Shown: positions 1 to 16,769, counted from the first letter of the stretch. The stretch: 64,000 nucleotides of DNA from Mortierella sp. BCC40632 (GCA_011634665.1 WAEK01000029.1:125001-189000), one strand, 5' to 3'. Program-made: numbers and translations. Notes: generated by a model not told the origin, from the sequence alone.

Positions 1-124
1 GGAGGCGAGTCTTGCCCAGTCGTTGACTGGAATGTTGGTACAAGGCAAAAGTTGGAACAACGGGCCACTCTCCTGGGACACGCCGCTGTTGTGGTGAAGG
101 GAAGCCGAGGCTGCGATAGTTGTC
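1..124 (-). CDS. Possible partial exon running off the left edge, product unknown
   Basis: On the minus strand a CT-rich tract ends in a good acceptor (CTCTAG at about 130-125). From there the sequence stays open to the window edge in more than one frame. One frame reads smoothly, including SGPLFQLLPCTN and NDWARLAS, which looks like ordinary protein. A second frame starting with DNYRSLGFPS is also open, so the frame is not settled. No family was recognised. The region upstream on this strand (higher coordinates) is microsatellite. The call rests only on the acceptor and the protein-like composition. Confidence 0.3.
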
Positions 125-249
125 CTAGAGCGAAAGGAAAGAGAGAGAGAGAGGATGAAAGAGGAAAAAGAGGGAAAGGAGAAAAAGGATGAGATGGGCA
201 GATGGGCGGATGAGAGAAAGAGAAAGAGAAAGAGAGAAAGAGAGAGGGG

Positions 250-294
<45 letters not shown>

Positions 295-382
295 AAAACT
301 GAAAGCGGGAAAGAGAGCACAGGCGCGAGCAGAGTGGCGGAGAATGCGCTGACAAGATGGATGGAGTGGAAAATTTGTGAGA

Positions 383-470
383 GAGAAAGAGAGAGAAAGA
401 GAGAAAGAGAGAAAGAGAGAGAAAGAGAGAGAAAGAGGAAAAAGAGGAGAGAGAAGAGAGAGAGAGAGAG

Positions 471-546
<76 letters not shown>
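383..546. repeat. Adjacent (GA)n and (CT)n microsatellite blocks, potential hairpin
   Basis: The purine block at about 383-470 (GAGA with occasional AAA) is followed by GTCTTT and then about 70 nt of uninterrupted CT. The two blocks are reverse complements of each other, so the strand can fold on itself. A homopurine-homopyrimidine duplex of this kind can also form triplex DNA. No coding role. Confidence 0.85.
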
Positions 547-550
<4 letters not shown>

Positions 551-3180
551 CTCCCCTCACCCCCAAAACTCCTATCAAAATGTAAACAGACACACAGCCT
601 CGACTCTCGCTCCACTCTCTTCTCTTTCTTCTTTACTCTTGGTCCTCTTCCACTCTGAATCCGCCGGAACTAGTCCTTTAGGCCCTGTCCAAGTTCAGGC
701 TAAGTAACACAGGCAGGCCCCCGGTGCACGTTGGGGAAAAGGGGCCGGGGTATCGCATGCTCGCGGCCATGGGCTCGGCCAGCTACTGCATTATGCGCAT
801 GTTTCCAGCGCCCGACGGGGAGAGAGAGAGAGAGAGAAATAGAGGACAGATGCTGTCGAGCAGAAATAGACGCGGCCAAGGCATCGCATGGCCGCGCATC
901 GCATCGCATCGCAGACTGCACAGAGCAGGGGATAGCACCGACATTGTCGACTACATAGACAAGAAGAGGGGTTAGACGAGACGAGAGCTGACTCCCTTCT
1001 TCCTCCCTACTTACCTTTTTTCTTCCTCCTACTCCTTCTCCTCCAAAGCTCGCATCGCCTCTACCTCACCTCGCCACACACTCTCCTTCGGGCCATGCCG
1101 ACAGGCCCGAGACCGTGGACATGGTGCAAAGCGCGGGAAGCACAAAATACACAAGGCACGTCTCGGCGCTGTGTCCTTGTGTAAGGCTTCATGGCCACCC
1201 ATGCGAGAGTGGGTACACGGAGGCCGACATGCGTGTGCATTTGCGCGGCAGAGGCAATGAATGGGCGGGAAAGGTCTCTGTGGACACCTTTCTTGAGCCC
1301 TGCACGGTCCAATGCGCTTCTGATACGAAAATGGTGGGTATCAGTCGAGGGATAACAGGAGTAGATGTGTGCTTTTTTGGGTGCCGGTGCAGGGAATAAA
1401 GAGAGAGAATATACACTGACACTCGCCCATGACTGTCGTTGCACTCTCACCTGCCATTGCCTCGACCCTGTGGCGGCCGCGTGTCCTCGCCACGGTCTCC
1501 CGCGCACCATGCGGCTGGTTGTCAAAAAGCCCACGTCTGGACATCAATATTTCGCCGAGATACACCGTCCTGCGCATAGCTCACTACATGTTCTGAGTGG
1601 CCTTGGCTCTCAGTCCTGTGACAAAAGGTTGGCGTTGCAGTGGTGAGACTAGCCACTGCCGATGTTCTCTTCCCGCCATTCTCCCCTCTTGCCCCGTCCC
1701 CAGTCAGCGCGGGGTAGCCTGTTCTTTCACTTTCACTTTCTCTCTCTCTCTCTCTCCTTCTCTCTCTCTTACTCTTGCTCCAGCCATAATAGGCCGATCA
1801 GGTATGCTCTTCCCCAAACAAGAGCACTGCACTGGCCAAGCAGCGGCAAATGCTGACAATGCACTGCGGCAGATGACATCGTTCCCCCAGATATCGGGAA
1901 AAGAAAAGAAAGAAAGGTAGAAAAAAAAAATGTCCGCCCGAGGTCAATGCCTAAATGGAATCATCTTTCACTCATTCGCATGGATTCCAACATTTCTCAC
2001 ACTCTCACACACTCTCTGACCTCGTGCATTCAACATTCTGATTGGCAATGCGCGAGGTGAAACCACACGAGCACAACGTGGCTGCGAGTCTGCGCCCCTC
2101 AGACGAAGACGAACCCCGTTTTTCCGTCAGAGCTGGGCGGTGATTGGGTCCTGTCGCGTCCATCTCCGCCTTTGCTTGGGGACAACTGGCTTACTACCCA
2201 CAGCTGTTGTCTCACTCACGCGGCTCATGTCTACCTTGTTCGCCCCCTTTCCTACCACGTCATAGACTCTCGACATTGGGGGTCAGCGACGCTACATCTC
2301 TTTTCTCTTCTTTCTTTCTTTCTTTCTTTCTTTCCTGATAAAGTAGACACTACACTCAGGGCTTGGTATTCCGTGGATCACACAATTCGACCTGTTCGCT
2401 CATTTGGGTGATCTCAACAGCAACAACCAAAAAAAATATGGAGGAGAAAATGTAATTACACAATGGTAAAAAAGCCCTTTGTCTTTGTTGAACTCCCCCT
2501 TTTTTCGCTCATAGGTAGGGAGCAGGAAAAGAGGTGCCATGCTTGCTTGGCAGGGATGCATTCTCGTTGACCCTTGAATGGATTACTGTTTCAGCGATTT
2601 TTTTTTTTGCGCAGTCTTGGCAGGATGTCTTTTTCCCTTGCTGAAAAAAAAATCAAAAAAGGCGTCCGTGCTGGAGATGAACAATAACAAGAATAAAGAT
2701 GGTGATGATCAAGTCTCTATTGAATCTAATTGAGACCTCCACTGTCCAAGGGACCGTGATAGCCCTTGTTCCGGCTACCATCGGCAGTACTCCCCGTTGT
2801 CTCCAATGAGAATATCCCTAGTGCTGCCTTCGGAATATCGCACGAAATGCCAGAGATCTCTGCCTCTTTGTCTCATCGCCTTTTCGTTCGCCTTAGAGAT
2901 GCAAGGAGGAACGGCGTTATTTGGCTCAGCCATGGAGAGCGGCATTTATCACAGCATGTGGAAGATATTACGATCAGCCTCGTGTGATGCCGAAAGATGT
3001 ATCTTCGATGTGTACGCCACCATCTGAGGTGGTTTGTGATCGTTTGTCCTCCTGCCTCTATCCTGGAACACCTCAGCAAACAAGATGGACGAAATGTCCA
3101 AAATCAACGGCAACGCCACTGACTGACCGCAACCACACACATCCTGTTCAAGTGTCGTGTGGCTCGCTCTTTCGGGTCCA

Positions 3181-3226
<46 letters not shown>

Positions 3227-4270
3227 AAAGTTGAATCCCAGCGTGCCCTTTTCCAGCGTATTGCAAAGACTCAAGAGTGTGGAAAGACTGAAGCGAGAAT
3301 CAGTCTCCAGTTCTAGTTCTCGATGGCAGATTGACGGAATTCATGGGTATCATTTCTGTAAAGATCATGCTCTAGATCGATGGAACTAGTTGCAGACATT
3401 ACTTGACCATGTCTCCTAAGATTGTTCTTTTGATCGATCAAGATGCCTTCATGACGGATCATAAAAAAAAAAAAAAAAAAAGCCAGAAGGGTCTGATGAT
3501 GATCATTCTCAAGCGGCCGTCTGATGCCACGCCTTTTGGCGGACAGTCAATAAGCGGGTAAGACGAGAAGAGCCCAAGGTCCGTTGACAAGGTCTCGCTC
3601 GGCGGCTTCCAGACATGTCAGTCGGAGCCTCTGTGAGGTCCAATGGAAGATAGCGCAGGGGAGGGGGGAGCCAGCTGGGCTCGACCTCTTTGACATCTCC
3701 ACCACTGGGGAGTGGGGCGTGTCTCTCATAAGAGGCCTCAAATGCCACTGTCTGCGCCCAATCGACACATGCGAGTAAGTGTGTGTGAGAGAGAGAAGAG
3801 AGAGAGAGAGAGAATAGAGAGAAGAGAGGAAGAAGAAAAAAAAAAAAAAAAAAAGAAAGAGAGCCTACCCAAATGAAAACACGAAAAAGCCAGAACTCAT
3901 TTCTCTGACCCACACCCTGCCTGCGCCTTCGCCCTTGGCCAACCTGCTGCACCCACTCCCAACTGTCCTCGAGTCAATCCTCACATCTCTTTTTTTCTTC
4001 CATTCTTTCTCTCATTCTCTCTCTTTTCACCATCTTCATCCATTCCAGCCTAGCCCACCTCCAAGTAACGATCCCCTACCTGTGCCTCGCATCCTTTCTC
4101 TTCTGTCCCACCCTTCCCGTAGTGATCTCACTCGCCGTTGCTTCGTGCCAACCAGTGAACGATCCCTGGAACAGCCGAAGTCTCATCCATCGGCACCCGT
4201 TTTCCTCCTTGCTCTGCCCTTCACTCTCTTCACCAGCGCCAATTCTATTCCCGCCCACTTTTACACGCTC

Positions 4271-4331
<61 letters not shown>

Positions 4332-5527
4332 TTTCTCTTTTTTCTCTCTCTCTCTCTTTTCTTTTGCGCCCCACTCTCTCTTCGACTCGCCACCCCCGCC
4401 CGGCTGCATCTTCTCTTTTTCTTGCTCGTTTCTCCTAATTAAATTAAAGCTTTCCCTCTCGATCATTTGGATCCTCCCCTTTGCTCTGGCTATCATCCTG
4501 CGGCGCTTTCAGCCGCCCTGGGGAACCAACCACCCTCTCACTCTTTCTCTTTCTCTTTTCTCTTTCTCCTTTCTTTTCCCTTCCCTCTCTCCTCTCTTAC
4601 TCTCTCTCTCACTCTTTCTCTCTCTCTCTAACTCTCTATCTCCTCCACCCCTCTCCAAGAAGGTATTCATCGATCATCCATTCCTCATTGTCCTCTCCTC
4701 TCATCCTCTCTTTCACATCCCTTGTGTGCTTCTTCTGATCCTGGAATGAGCCTGCTCCCATACATCCTCAGCATGTGCACCACACTGCATCTGCCCAGAC
4801 CTTGTGTCCACTGCGCCCAAATCCTGCCAGGATGAACAAAACTTATTCTCTCTCAGTCTGTCTCTCTCTCTTCCTCTCTCTGTGTGTGTGCAGTCTATGC
4901 ATCGACAATGACGAATCCTGGTTTGGGTCTCTGTGTGGTCCAATGCTGTTGTTGGTGCTCGAGGCCACACACCCCTGGTCTTCACCCCGACCTCACCTCC
5001 CCTATGCTTGTTGGCCTATGCACCCGGGTGCGCGAGCTGCAAAGACCGACCGTACAAAGGGCAACAAGGCGTCGTTCACCAGTCTCCCCTTCTCTCCCGC
5101 GGTCTGCACAAGCACTCGTCTCCCACACCACATCCCATCCAGTACCCATCCCCACGCTCTTTTTCACTCACTCACTCTCTCTTTTACTCTTTCTCACTCA
5201 CTCTTTATCTTTTTTTTTCTCACTCTTTCTCACTCTCATTCTTTTCTCTCTTTTTCTTTTCTCTATCTCTTTCTCTCCTCTCCTTTCTCTATCCTCAGCC
5301 CAACTTCACGGTTTGTCTTTCCTGTCTTTTTATTGCCCCATCCCATCCTTGCTGTCGTGTTGTCAGTCTCCCACACTTGACCCTTCCAGTGAGCGTATGT
5401 ATGCACTGCACCCCTCGACATCGCAGAAGATAGCCCCACTCCAGCATCTGTGCCGAAGGTCTGGCTCGTCTTCATCACCCACAACTCCCTCTCCCCCTAT
5501 GGGCTTTGTCTCTCTTTCTTCTCTCTT

Positions 5528-5581
<54 letters not shown>

Positions 5582-5700
5582 GATGACATGAACAGATGGC
5601 ACTGCACTGCGCCGTTTGCCCTGGTCTGGTTTTTGGTCATGTGCGCACTTGGAATCCAGCGCCAGTTCTGGCCCCGCTCCCGAGGCACCTCTGACTCTTT

Positions 5701-5769
5701 ATTTCTCTCTCTCTCTCTCTCTCACTCACTCACTCACTCACTCACTCACTCACTCACTCACTCACTCAT
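5701..5769 (+). repeat. (CT)n followed by (CTCA)n microsatellite
   Basis: CT dinucleotides change to about eleven perfect CTCA tetranucleotides. It lies in the pyrimidine-rich leader about 340 nt upstream of the KDM4 start codon. Confidence 0.85.
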
Positions 5770-5889
5770 TCTCTCTCTGCGGAGTACTGTGGGTCGTTTC
5801 AGTCAAGTCTCATCCATATTGCTGACCTCCTTCTTTGTTTGTCCACTTTTGCTACCAGCATCTTATAGACCTCTTTACCTTAGCCTTAG

Positions 5890-9690
<3,801 letters not shown>

Positions 9691-10510
9691 AGAGGCACAC
9701 TCTCTTTCCTTTCTTTTCTTTCATTATTATTATTGTTTTTTTTTCTTTGTGGAAGCTCGCTGGGAAGAACAAAGAGTTCCGTTTCAGAAGGATGGTGTTA
9801 TAGTTTCTTTGTTTCTTTCTTTTTTTTCTTTTCTTTTCTTTTTCTTTTTTACTATCATTGGACATGAGATTATGATGAAACGATGCCCTTTCTTTATCTT
9901 TGTTTTTCTCTTTCTTTCTTTTTTCCTTCCTTCCTTCCTTCCTTCCTTCCTTTCATTTTTTTCCTTTTCCCTTTCCGTTGTCTTTACCCGTTTCTTTTGT
10001 AGTTGCTATTTGTCTTTGCTTTTCCTCTTCATTCTCCTTTTTGCCTAAAGACGCTTTGTTGCTATTTATCGTCTGGAACGAGAGCTATCATCATTTTGTA
10101 CAACACAATATCGACTGGGCAGCGACACCGTATCTCGTTTGTTCTTTTGTTCACAAGTATAACATATAGCCCCATACCCCCCCCCATTCTTTTCTTTTCT
10201 TTTTAAAAAAAAAAAAAAAAAAAGAAAATGTGTCTCTACTGGTGAAAAAAATTTCCTCTCCTGACCATCCTACTGTTACATTCAATGCTATTCTGTATCG
10301 CTTCTTTCTTTACGCTGTAGCATTCTACTCTAGTACCATAGCTTCCCTCCTCCCTTGCCACTCTCAAACCACTTACAATTCGACCGGAAAAAGGTTACAT
10401 CCTCATGAAAAGCTATTAAACGAAAATCGCCTTACCAGAACCAAACAGTGCAATAAAACGCACAAGGTCATGTACTTGTTACAGACTTTTTGATCAAATT
10501 TAGCGAATCG

Positions 10511-10545
<35 letters not shown>

Positions 10546-11063
10546 AAAGATGCTTCAGATTGTTTTGGAGCGTGCCTTCTCCCTCCTTCCACCTATCCTC
10601 AGACACAATACTCCTTTCTCACCAAGCTAGAGGTCTGGAGGAACTCGTGATTTGAAAAATTCACCATTAGACTCTTTGGAAAGGCAATGTATGATGATCC
10701 AGCTGGTGCACGAGAGAGCAGTACTCGAGTCTTCTATCCGCTCATGTACACCAGATTGAAGGCTATCACTATCTGTGTGTGTGCGTGTTTTTTTTTTTTT
10801 TTTATAGCCCTTGCGACATTTCTCTCACTCCTGTCTTCTCACTTCTGGCACTTTATATACCTAGCTTAGCCTTTAACCAGTAGACAAGACATGGCAGAAT
10901 AATTTATTTTTCCAACTGAGGGACTACATAATGGAGAAAAATGAGATGTATTTGAACAAAAAAAAAAAAAAAAAAAAAAAAATGGAGACCAGCAAATTAG
11001 ACAAGCTATTTGCAAGTTGGTTCAGAGGTCGTGACACATCTCATTCCTACTTTGGTTATTATT
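9691..11063. other. Gene-free region downstream of the KDM4 gene
   Basis: No coding sequence supported. It contains T-rich low-complexity sequence (about 9820-9990), a (TTCC)n block, a poly-A run at about 10205-10222, a (CT)n block near 10514-10544 and a poly-A run near 10959-10981. AATAAA-like sequence near 10452 could serve a very long 3' UTR, but the true 3' end cannot be placed. Confidence 0.6.
9926..9951 (+). repeat. (TTCC)n microsatellite
   Basis: About six consecutive TTCC units inside a T/C-rich stretch downstream of the demethylase gene. Confidence 0.8.
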
Positions 11064-11327
11064 TTAAGGTGTGGCACATTTAAAATAAGGGCATGGGCAA
11101 GGTACAGTTTTTCCTCTCTTGGGGCAATCAATGGGGCAATGGCAAGTAGTACGACTGTTTGCGTTTTCCCTGATCGTACCACATTCATCTTTGGTTCTGG
11201 GACAAATGCAAGTTTCAGTGAAGGTCGTCATGCTGCAAGGATTGTAGCATACACAAGTTTGTCGAGCCGAGACCACAATGCTTCCTAGCAACATCAGAAG
11301 AATAAATTGAGAGAAGGCCTTGACCAT
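11064..11327 (-). CDS. Small secreted cysteine-rich protein
   Basis: An 87-aa intronless frame. The chosen start (CAT at 11325-11327) begins a classical signal peptide: MVKAF, then the hydrophobic core FILLMLLGSIVV, with a probable cleavage site after VVSA (about residue 21). The frame is open 64 codons further upstream, but that would bury the signal peptide. The mature part of about 66 residues contains 12 cysteines, several as CxC pairs (TCVC, TCIC, TCHC, PCPC), enough for six disulfides. Such proteins are typically extracellular structural, antimicrobial or effector-like; no named family was recognised. A TATA-like CTATAAAT on this strand at about 11577-11585 lies roughly 250 nt upstream of the start. 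Confidence 0.72.
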   Translation of the reverse strand: MVKAFSQFILLMLLGSIVVSARQTCVCYNPCSMTTFTETCICPRTKDECGTIRENANSRTTCHCPIDCPKRGKTVPCPCPYFKCATP

Positions 11328-11576
11328 GTTGGAACCGACACAGCTCCTGCGGATCTTCAAATAAGAGAAAGGAGGGGAGGAGGTAGAGTGTACTCTTCGT
11401 GGGGACCGGGATGAAAAGTTTCGATGCAACGCTACGTTGAAGTGGAGTTGAAGGATGATCAATGAGTGCTTGGCTCCTACTGTGTCGTGTATAGCGTGGA
11501 ATGGTTTAAGGGCAAACAAGATATTGGAATGGGGTATGACTGCAAGAAGGAGAAAAAACCGATCGCAGACATCACA

Positions 11577-11585
11577 ATTTATAGC
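11577..11585 (-). promoter_or_regulatory. TATA-like element upstream of the secreted protein gene
   Basis: On the minus strand the sequence reads CTATAAAT, about 250 nt before the start codon at 11327. Distance and transcription start are untested. Confidence 0.35.
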
Positions 11586-11696
11586 AAAAAAAAAAAAAAA
11601 AAAAAAAATTCTTTCCCGTCTGCCCCCCTCACCCCCTAAACTTTTTTCCCATCTTGACTTTCCTTTTCTTGTTTTCTCAGAACTGCCTCACCCGCC

Positions 11697-12060
11697 CTCC
11701 TCTTGATCCTCTCCCCTTTTTGAAATGTAGTCAGGGAGCTTTTTGATGTTTGATAGGCTAATATGCCGAAAGAAATCGTCGTATCTGGTCATACCAGCGA
11801 GATCCAATTTACAGATCGCTTTTTGGTGAACCAATCCTGTGGAAACTGCAACCAAAAAATGTGCCAGATTAACTCGAGACAATTGAATGTTAGATCCCGA
11901 AACACCTGCCTCTCTAAATTGATGGCCCGAGTGAGAGGATGGGGCACTCACGTCGTAGACAGAATAGCGTCAATTTGTTCCGCATTGCTGAAGAGTTTCT
12001 TTGATGCCAATCGGACAAATACACGACAATGTTGTCGACATCAAGGATAAAAATATAAAC
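11697..12060 (-). CDS. Possible two-exon 3' gene fragment, unknown product
   Basis: On the minus strand a protein-like open segment (LDVDNIVVYLSDWHQ, about 12056-11953) ends at a good donor (GTGAGT), and an acceptor (TTGCAG) about 90 nt on opens an exon in matching phase. That exon (RYDDFFRHISLSNIKKLPDY) runs to a TGA near 11697. An ATG in the first exon (MRNKLTLF) could be the start. No family was recognised, and an in-frame TGA lies just upstream. It abuts the outer edge of the palindrome. Confidence 0.3.
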
Positions 12061-14988
12061 TCAGAGAGAATGGTCAGCCACTTGTAGTCGATCCATTGAA
12101 AAGTAAAAAAGAAGAAAGAAAGAAAGAAAGAGAAAGAGGGAAGGGGAAGGAGAAGGGGAGGTAGCGAGTCTGATCATCTTTACACACGAGCAGAGCAATA
12201 GATCCTCAGCCTTCTATTTTTAATTTTTTTTTTGTCATTTGGCAAGGTCGACAAGGAGATCTCTGGGTCAATGATCCAAACGAACATCAGTTGAGTACTT
12301 AATGTAAAAAAAAGACATGGTCATGTTTTCGTCCGCCGTGTTGGAGTTGTTTCTAGATACCACGCCGTCATAGACATAGTATTGCCCCAGGCATGAAGGA
12401 AGGAAAGGGGTATATGGAATGCGGGAGTAACAGTGTTCAGGGCGCCGATCTGCTGTTCGATGTTGGTTCCATGACAAAAAGAAAGAGGGGTGAGAGAGGA
12501 GTGAGAGAGGAGTGAGAGAGGAGTGAGAGAAGAATGAGAAAAGTGCGAGAGAGAAGTCAGAGAAGTGCAAGAGAGAAGTGAGAGAAGTGAGAGTAGAGGA
12601 AAAACTTTTTTATTATTGTGCTGGATGTGTCTTTTTGAAGGGAGAGGAAGATGGTTCTATCGAGTGGTTTGCTATCAGTTCACCCTCAGACTCTGAGGGA
12701 TCTATGCAGAGTGCGCCTCGAGCAGGCTGCAAACCATGGCACTCCTTCTTGTGTTGCTCTTCTAGTTTTACCTCCCGAGAGCCCCCAAAAAAACCGCAGA
12801 CTCTTGGAGTCAGACTAGCTGGCCTCCGAGAGAGAGGGTAAGAAACGGTGCTGGAGAGAGGGGTATTCTTCCTAACCCTTCAAGGGGATACCACAAGGCC
12901 CTGCCACTATCATCCGTCGGACTTCGACTCCAAACATCCATGCCTTCCATGTCAGAGCCACCGCGCACCGTCCCGTTGCCTTCTGGAGGTTGTCGCTCCA
13001 GTGGCATCCATCGCTCTGGATGGGTAATGCATCCAGGGGGATAGACCGGCAGAGGGTTGTGGATGGATGGGAGAGGGAAACGGCTGTGGTGAGGAGGAGC
13101 TCGAGAGGGAAGGACAGGCCGCTTTTTGGGCGACCAGGAAGGGGAGAAGGAAGAGTGACAAGGAGCAAGAGGTGGCGAGCGGGCATGGGTTATATAGGAA
13201 AAGGGAAGGGAAGGGGGAAGGGAAGGGAAGGGAAGGAAAGGAAAAAAAAAAAAAAAAACGACCCTTGTCTCCCATGCCCCCATGCATTAATGCACTGACT
13301 GGGCTGAACTACGTTGGGCAAAGCAAAAGAAAAAAGGGTGTCGCCCAAAGGAGTGGAAAGAGAGACCGCTCTCGTTGGTCACACCGTTGCCTTGCCTGTG
13401 CTCCATCCTCTCCATCAACGCGACATGGTTGTCATCGAGCTGCATGAGAGAACCTCATTTACCTCTCTTTTCCTCTCTGCTCCTGTCTCTTCCAAGGTCG
13501 TTCACCCAAGGCCGCTCACTCAAGGCCGCTCACTCAAGGCCAGCCTCCCTATGCTGGCTACCCAGACAAGGACCATGGTCTGGACCATGGGTCTCTCTCT
13601 CTTCCTACCCCTCCCACTCCTCCCTTTCCTCCCTCTCTGTCTCTCTCTCCAGCGCGCACTTGGCCTACTGATCTTGTGTGTGTGTGTAACCATGGGAGAG
13701 AATACGTGAATCGATCAGCGTGTTTTCTCATTGGATCGCTGTGTTGTTGCTTGTCATGCCAAGAGGTGCCATGGTGAAGCACTATGCTTGCACATGCTAC
13801 TACAGGCCTCTTTCGACCAGGAGTGAGAGGGAAGAAGGAGTGAGAGGGAAGAAGGAGTGAGAGGGAAGAAGGGTGGTGATTCTGGGGTGGATGGATAGAG
13901 GGTAGAAGGTGGGCGGTGGGTAGGTAGTGGGTGAGTGAAGGGAGGTCGAGAGGGCCTGCTCCAAGAGAACCAACCCCATTTTTTTTTTTTAAAAAAAAAA
14001 CACACTCTGTTCATGCTTGACCATATCTCAAGGTTGGCACCAGTGGATGTTGGTATGGTCGTATTACCCACACCAGAGCCGGGAAGTCTATCTCAAACTG
14101 CTGAAGAGTCTACAGGCCTCAGATAAACCAAGCATGGACATGGGTTGTTGGCTTGAATGTCCTGTCTGCGAGAACAAGTCGTCTTTGTCCCATTCATCTT
14201 TTGCAAGGCCCTGCTCTGGCTAATCTCTCTATCGAAAGAAAACGAAAACAGTAGATGTGGCGACGACACTTCACACCACTCAGCGAGTCTTTCTCTCCTC
14301 CTCCTCCCTCCCTCCTTCCCTCCTTCCCTCCTTCCCTCCTTCTCTCTATCTATCTACTTGTTCATCCTCAACAAGACAAGGACACTACAGTCTGTAGGAG
14401 TACGATCATGGATCTCCTTCGCGGAGTAAATCCGCCTACAGTATTTTTTTGTTCAAGAGTGTCGGTAAGCTGAAGAAAAGTGCCGTAGAGCATGCCATCG
14501 ACTGTTTCTAGCCGTGTTGGCTCAAGACTCGATCCCTACTCTCTTGTCCCTCATAGAGAGAGGGATCGAACCTTCTCGAGCAAAAAGTCCTCAACTCAGG
14601 CTAACTGCCGCATCTTCCGGTTTCCGTTCTCCCTCTTCTGGAGGACATTTGACTAGGCCCTCTCTTTCTATCCCCACCCCCCACCCTTTGCTACCCCAGG
14701 AGCCCTCCAGATGCCTCCCATTCACTTCGTCAATGCCAGATCCTCACTTCTGCCTTGGTCTCGACAAAAAAAAAAAAAAAAAAAAAAAAAAGAAAAGAAA
14801 AAAGACGCTGTTTCCATTAGCGCCTTCTGGATTCGCCTTCTGGCCCTCCCCCTTCTTCTCCTTCTTTTTTCTTCTGTGAACCAAGGGACAAGAGGCCCTC
14901 TCTTGAACATGGATTCATGCCGCTCAAGCAAAGAGTCAACCAGCACGATCACACCAACCAGCCATGGCCTTTTCTCAGTTCTGTTTCT

Positions 14989-15060
14989 CTCCTCCTCCTC
15001 CTCCTCCTCCTCCTCCTCCTCCTCCTCCTCCTCCTCCTCCTCCTCCTCCTCCTCCTCCTT
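14989..15060 (+). repeat. (CCT)n trinucleotide microsatellite
   Basis: About 23 CCT units in the left arm. The counterpart on the right arm (GGA units, about 25226-25292) has a different copy number and an interruption. Confidence 0.9.
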
Positions 15061-16732
15061 CTCTCAGGTCAGCTCTGGTTATTACAATGTCGTCATCCTT
15101 GTGTCGTTACCTGGCAAGCAACACACAGTCGCTTTGGTATTCTGTCCCATTGTTTTGCTTACTGGCTGCCTTCTGGCCTCGCTGAGTACCTTTCTATCTG
15201 CTGACAAACTCAACTTACTCTGCCTGCCAGCTTACATCAAACCAAAGCTGGTCCCTTGGTGTAGAGACCGTCGGCTACCTACGCGAACTTGGTGGAGATG
15301 GCGATCCTCCCTTCCTCTCTCTCTCTCTCTCCACCGTCTACTCCTCCTGCTCCCTTCCCCATTCCACTTCCACTTCCCTCACCCACTCTACCTTACTTCA
15401 CTCTGCTCATTCCTCGCCCCTCACTCCTGCCTTTGAATCATCACTCTACAGTATTTATTCGCCCTAGAGAAGACAATCTGAGAAAAAGAGCGAGTAAGAG
15501 AAAGGAAGGAAGAGATCGGGATCTGGGTGACAAAAAAAAAAAAAAAAAAAAAAATAGCGACCAGTAGTAAAAGTGTGATTGGCAGGCCAAGATGCCAGCC
15601 TTAACCATTTTTCAATTTTCTTGTTGTTGACATCTATGCGGTATATTTCTTTGAATGATATCAAGGAGTACCTTCAGCATTGCGGAGCAATTTGATAGTA
15701 CTCTGTCCAAGGCAGTTATGCACCCATAGTTTGCTTGGATCAAAGATCCAGAGAGGTTTGCTTATCGGTCTATTGACAAAAAAAAAAAAAAAAAAAAAAA
15801 AAAAGAGAGGGGAGACAGAGGCAGAAGCAGAGGCAGAAGCAGAGGCAGATAGTGGAGCAGGAAAAGCTTGCTGACCTTGACTGAAAGAAAGGCCACAGAG
15901 AAACCCTCATACTTTATCGCATAGTTCAGCTTGCGGTTGGTTCTCGCTCTCTGTCTCTGTCTCTCTATCCCTCTGTGGCTCTGTATCTCCGTCTTCCTTG
16001 AAAAAAAGATATAGCCTTACAGCTTGCTTTGTGAAGAGAGGAATCGAATGTATACAGCACACAATGGCCTCGAGGTGGTGGATGCATAGACAGCCTTCTC
16101 TAGTAGCCACAAAAGCCGTAGCAGATATTCTGCCTCTGACACTTCTTGGGAGCAAGAGATAACTGGGAAACAGAGCAGCAAGCCTATTCACTCTTGTGTA
16201 GTTGCCATATTTTGAATAAAGAAAAAAAAATCAGACCCGGGTCCAAGAAAACCCATGTCTCTCTAGCCAAGGTTCGGAGCCAAGCTGCGCCGTTGTCTCT
16301 TGAGAACAGAGGGACAAGGTCAAGTGGACATCGAGACTAGGCAGACCAGAAGGCAAGAAAAGAATCAAAAGGCGCTGGGGGGGGAGGAGGAGGAAAACCT
16401 TTGAACAGTCAGGGGTCTGTGCACAACCAATCATGACAGCGATGGAGAGACAGAGAGAGAGAGGTGGCAAAAAAAAAGGCTAAAAAGAAAAGCATATGAA
16501 AAAGAGAAAAAAAAAGAAAAAGAAAAGAAAGAAAAAAGAGCTAGAAGGGATGCGGGTGAGTGTTAGCTGTCGCGCCTATACTAGAGGTGAAGTCGGAAAT
16601 GGGAGGAAGGGGGTTCACTTCGAGATGTACGGAGCGAACATAGAAACGATCCTACAGGTGAAAAAGAGGTGAAAAGAGGCGAAAAAGAGGCGAAAAAGAA
16701 AAGAAGAGATAACTGGTGTGATGAGAGAGCTG

Positions 16733-16769
<37 letters not shown>

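Noticed and set aside
125..660. Long reading frames rich in R/E/K or S/L
   Set aside because: They are translations of GA and CT microsatellites, present on both strands and without start context. The same applies to similar frames throughout the window.
14560..14572. GGTTCGATCCC-like sequence (minus strand, mirrored at about 25716) resembling a tRNA B box
   Set aside because: The flanking bases do not form a five-pair T stem, and no A box or acceptor stem was found.
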